Shown here one piece after another: positions 63,958-64,000 of a stretch of DNA of 64,000 bases. Location: assembly GCF_000298315.2 (NCBI RefSeq), contig NZ_AEYE02000002.1, positions 1-64,000 of the forward strand, given 5' to 3'. The stretch's first letter is position 1. Every line of letters starts with the position of its first letter. The translations under genes and the position numbers were made by a program. The stretch is from Rhizobium grahamii CCGE 502 (GTDB lineage Bacteria > Pseudomonadota > Alphaproteobacteria > Rhizobiales > Rhizobiaceae). The notes beneath the pieces are model-generated. The model made no database searches. It was not told where the DNA came from and saw nothing but the letters and a program-made list of their open reading frames with translations.

Positions 63958-64000
63958 ATGACTGACATCAATACTCTCGCCGATTTCCTTGGGCGATTTG
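63958..64000 (+). CDS. Start of an unidentified gene (cut by window)
   Basis: Only 14 codons are visible: ATG 63958 followed by TDINTLADFLGRF. The ribosome site AAAGGA lies upstream. This is too short to name. Confidence 0.6.
   Translation, partial: MTDINTLADFLGRF

Overview
The window reads as a chromosomal segment of an alphaproteobacterium, most likely a member of the Rhizobiaceae (Rhizobium/Agrobacterium/Ensifer group). The evidence is the high GC content, the infB-rbfA-truB-rpsO-pnp order, an Irr-type Fur regulator facing fabA-fabB-fabI, a TIGR02300-type acidic protein beside cmk-rpsA, and many sugar ABC-transport cassettes. No insertion sequence, integrase, phage gene or CRISPR array was seen.

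Region 1 (1-12.3 kb) is housekeeping. It holds the 3' part of infB, then rbfA, truB, an inserted exported alpha/beta hydrolase, rpsO, pnp, an RsmC-like methyltransferase, an NTF2-like protein, the fabA-fabB-fabI operon and irr. Region 2 (12.3-27 kb) mixes small membrane or hypothetical proteins with tRNA-Ala(GGC), a TIGR02300 protein, a PaiB-like protein followed by cmk and rpsA (aroA is not in its usual place), a ribonuclease-D-like exonuclease, and gabT-gabD facing a MerR-XRE-cupin fusion regulator.

Region 3 (27-53 kb) is devoted to plant-polysaccharide and uronate sugars. uxaC-uxuB, a seven-gene ABC transport/oxidoreductase/kinase/dimethylglycine-dehydrogenase-like group and a second Gfo/Idh oxidoreductase each carry the same 16-bp operator, and a TetR gene lies between two of the copies. 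This predicts a TetR-controlled glucuronate-type regulon. Next come a LacI-DUF2264-hydroxyacid dehydrogenase operon facing an orphan binding protein, and a LacI-binding protein-two permeases-GH127 operon that lacks its own ATPase. The single MsmK/UgpC-type ATPase at 33.6-34.7 kb probably energises several of these importers.

Region 4 (53-64 kb) contains the most interesting system: an ECF sigma factor and NrsF-type anti-sigma factor, divergent from two DUF2282 precursor peptides (bufA1, bufA2), a DUF692 multinuclear iron oxidase (bufB), a DUF2063 partner (bufC) and DoxX. This is a bufferin-type metal-binding RiPP cluster. Both sides of its intergenic region carry the same ECF promoter, GTAACA-N16-CGTAGA. 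Further on are purU and a 975-residue fusion of a small-molecule kinase, a degenerate M23-like domain and a class III aminotransferase/phospholyase. The window ends in the first codons of an unidentified gene.
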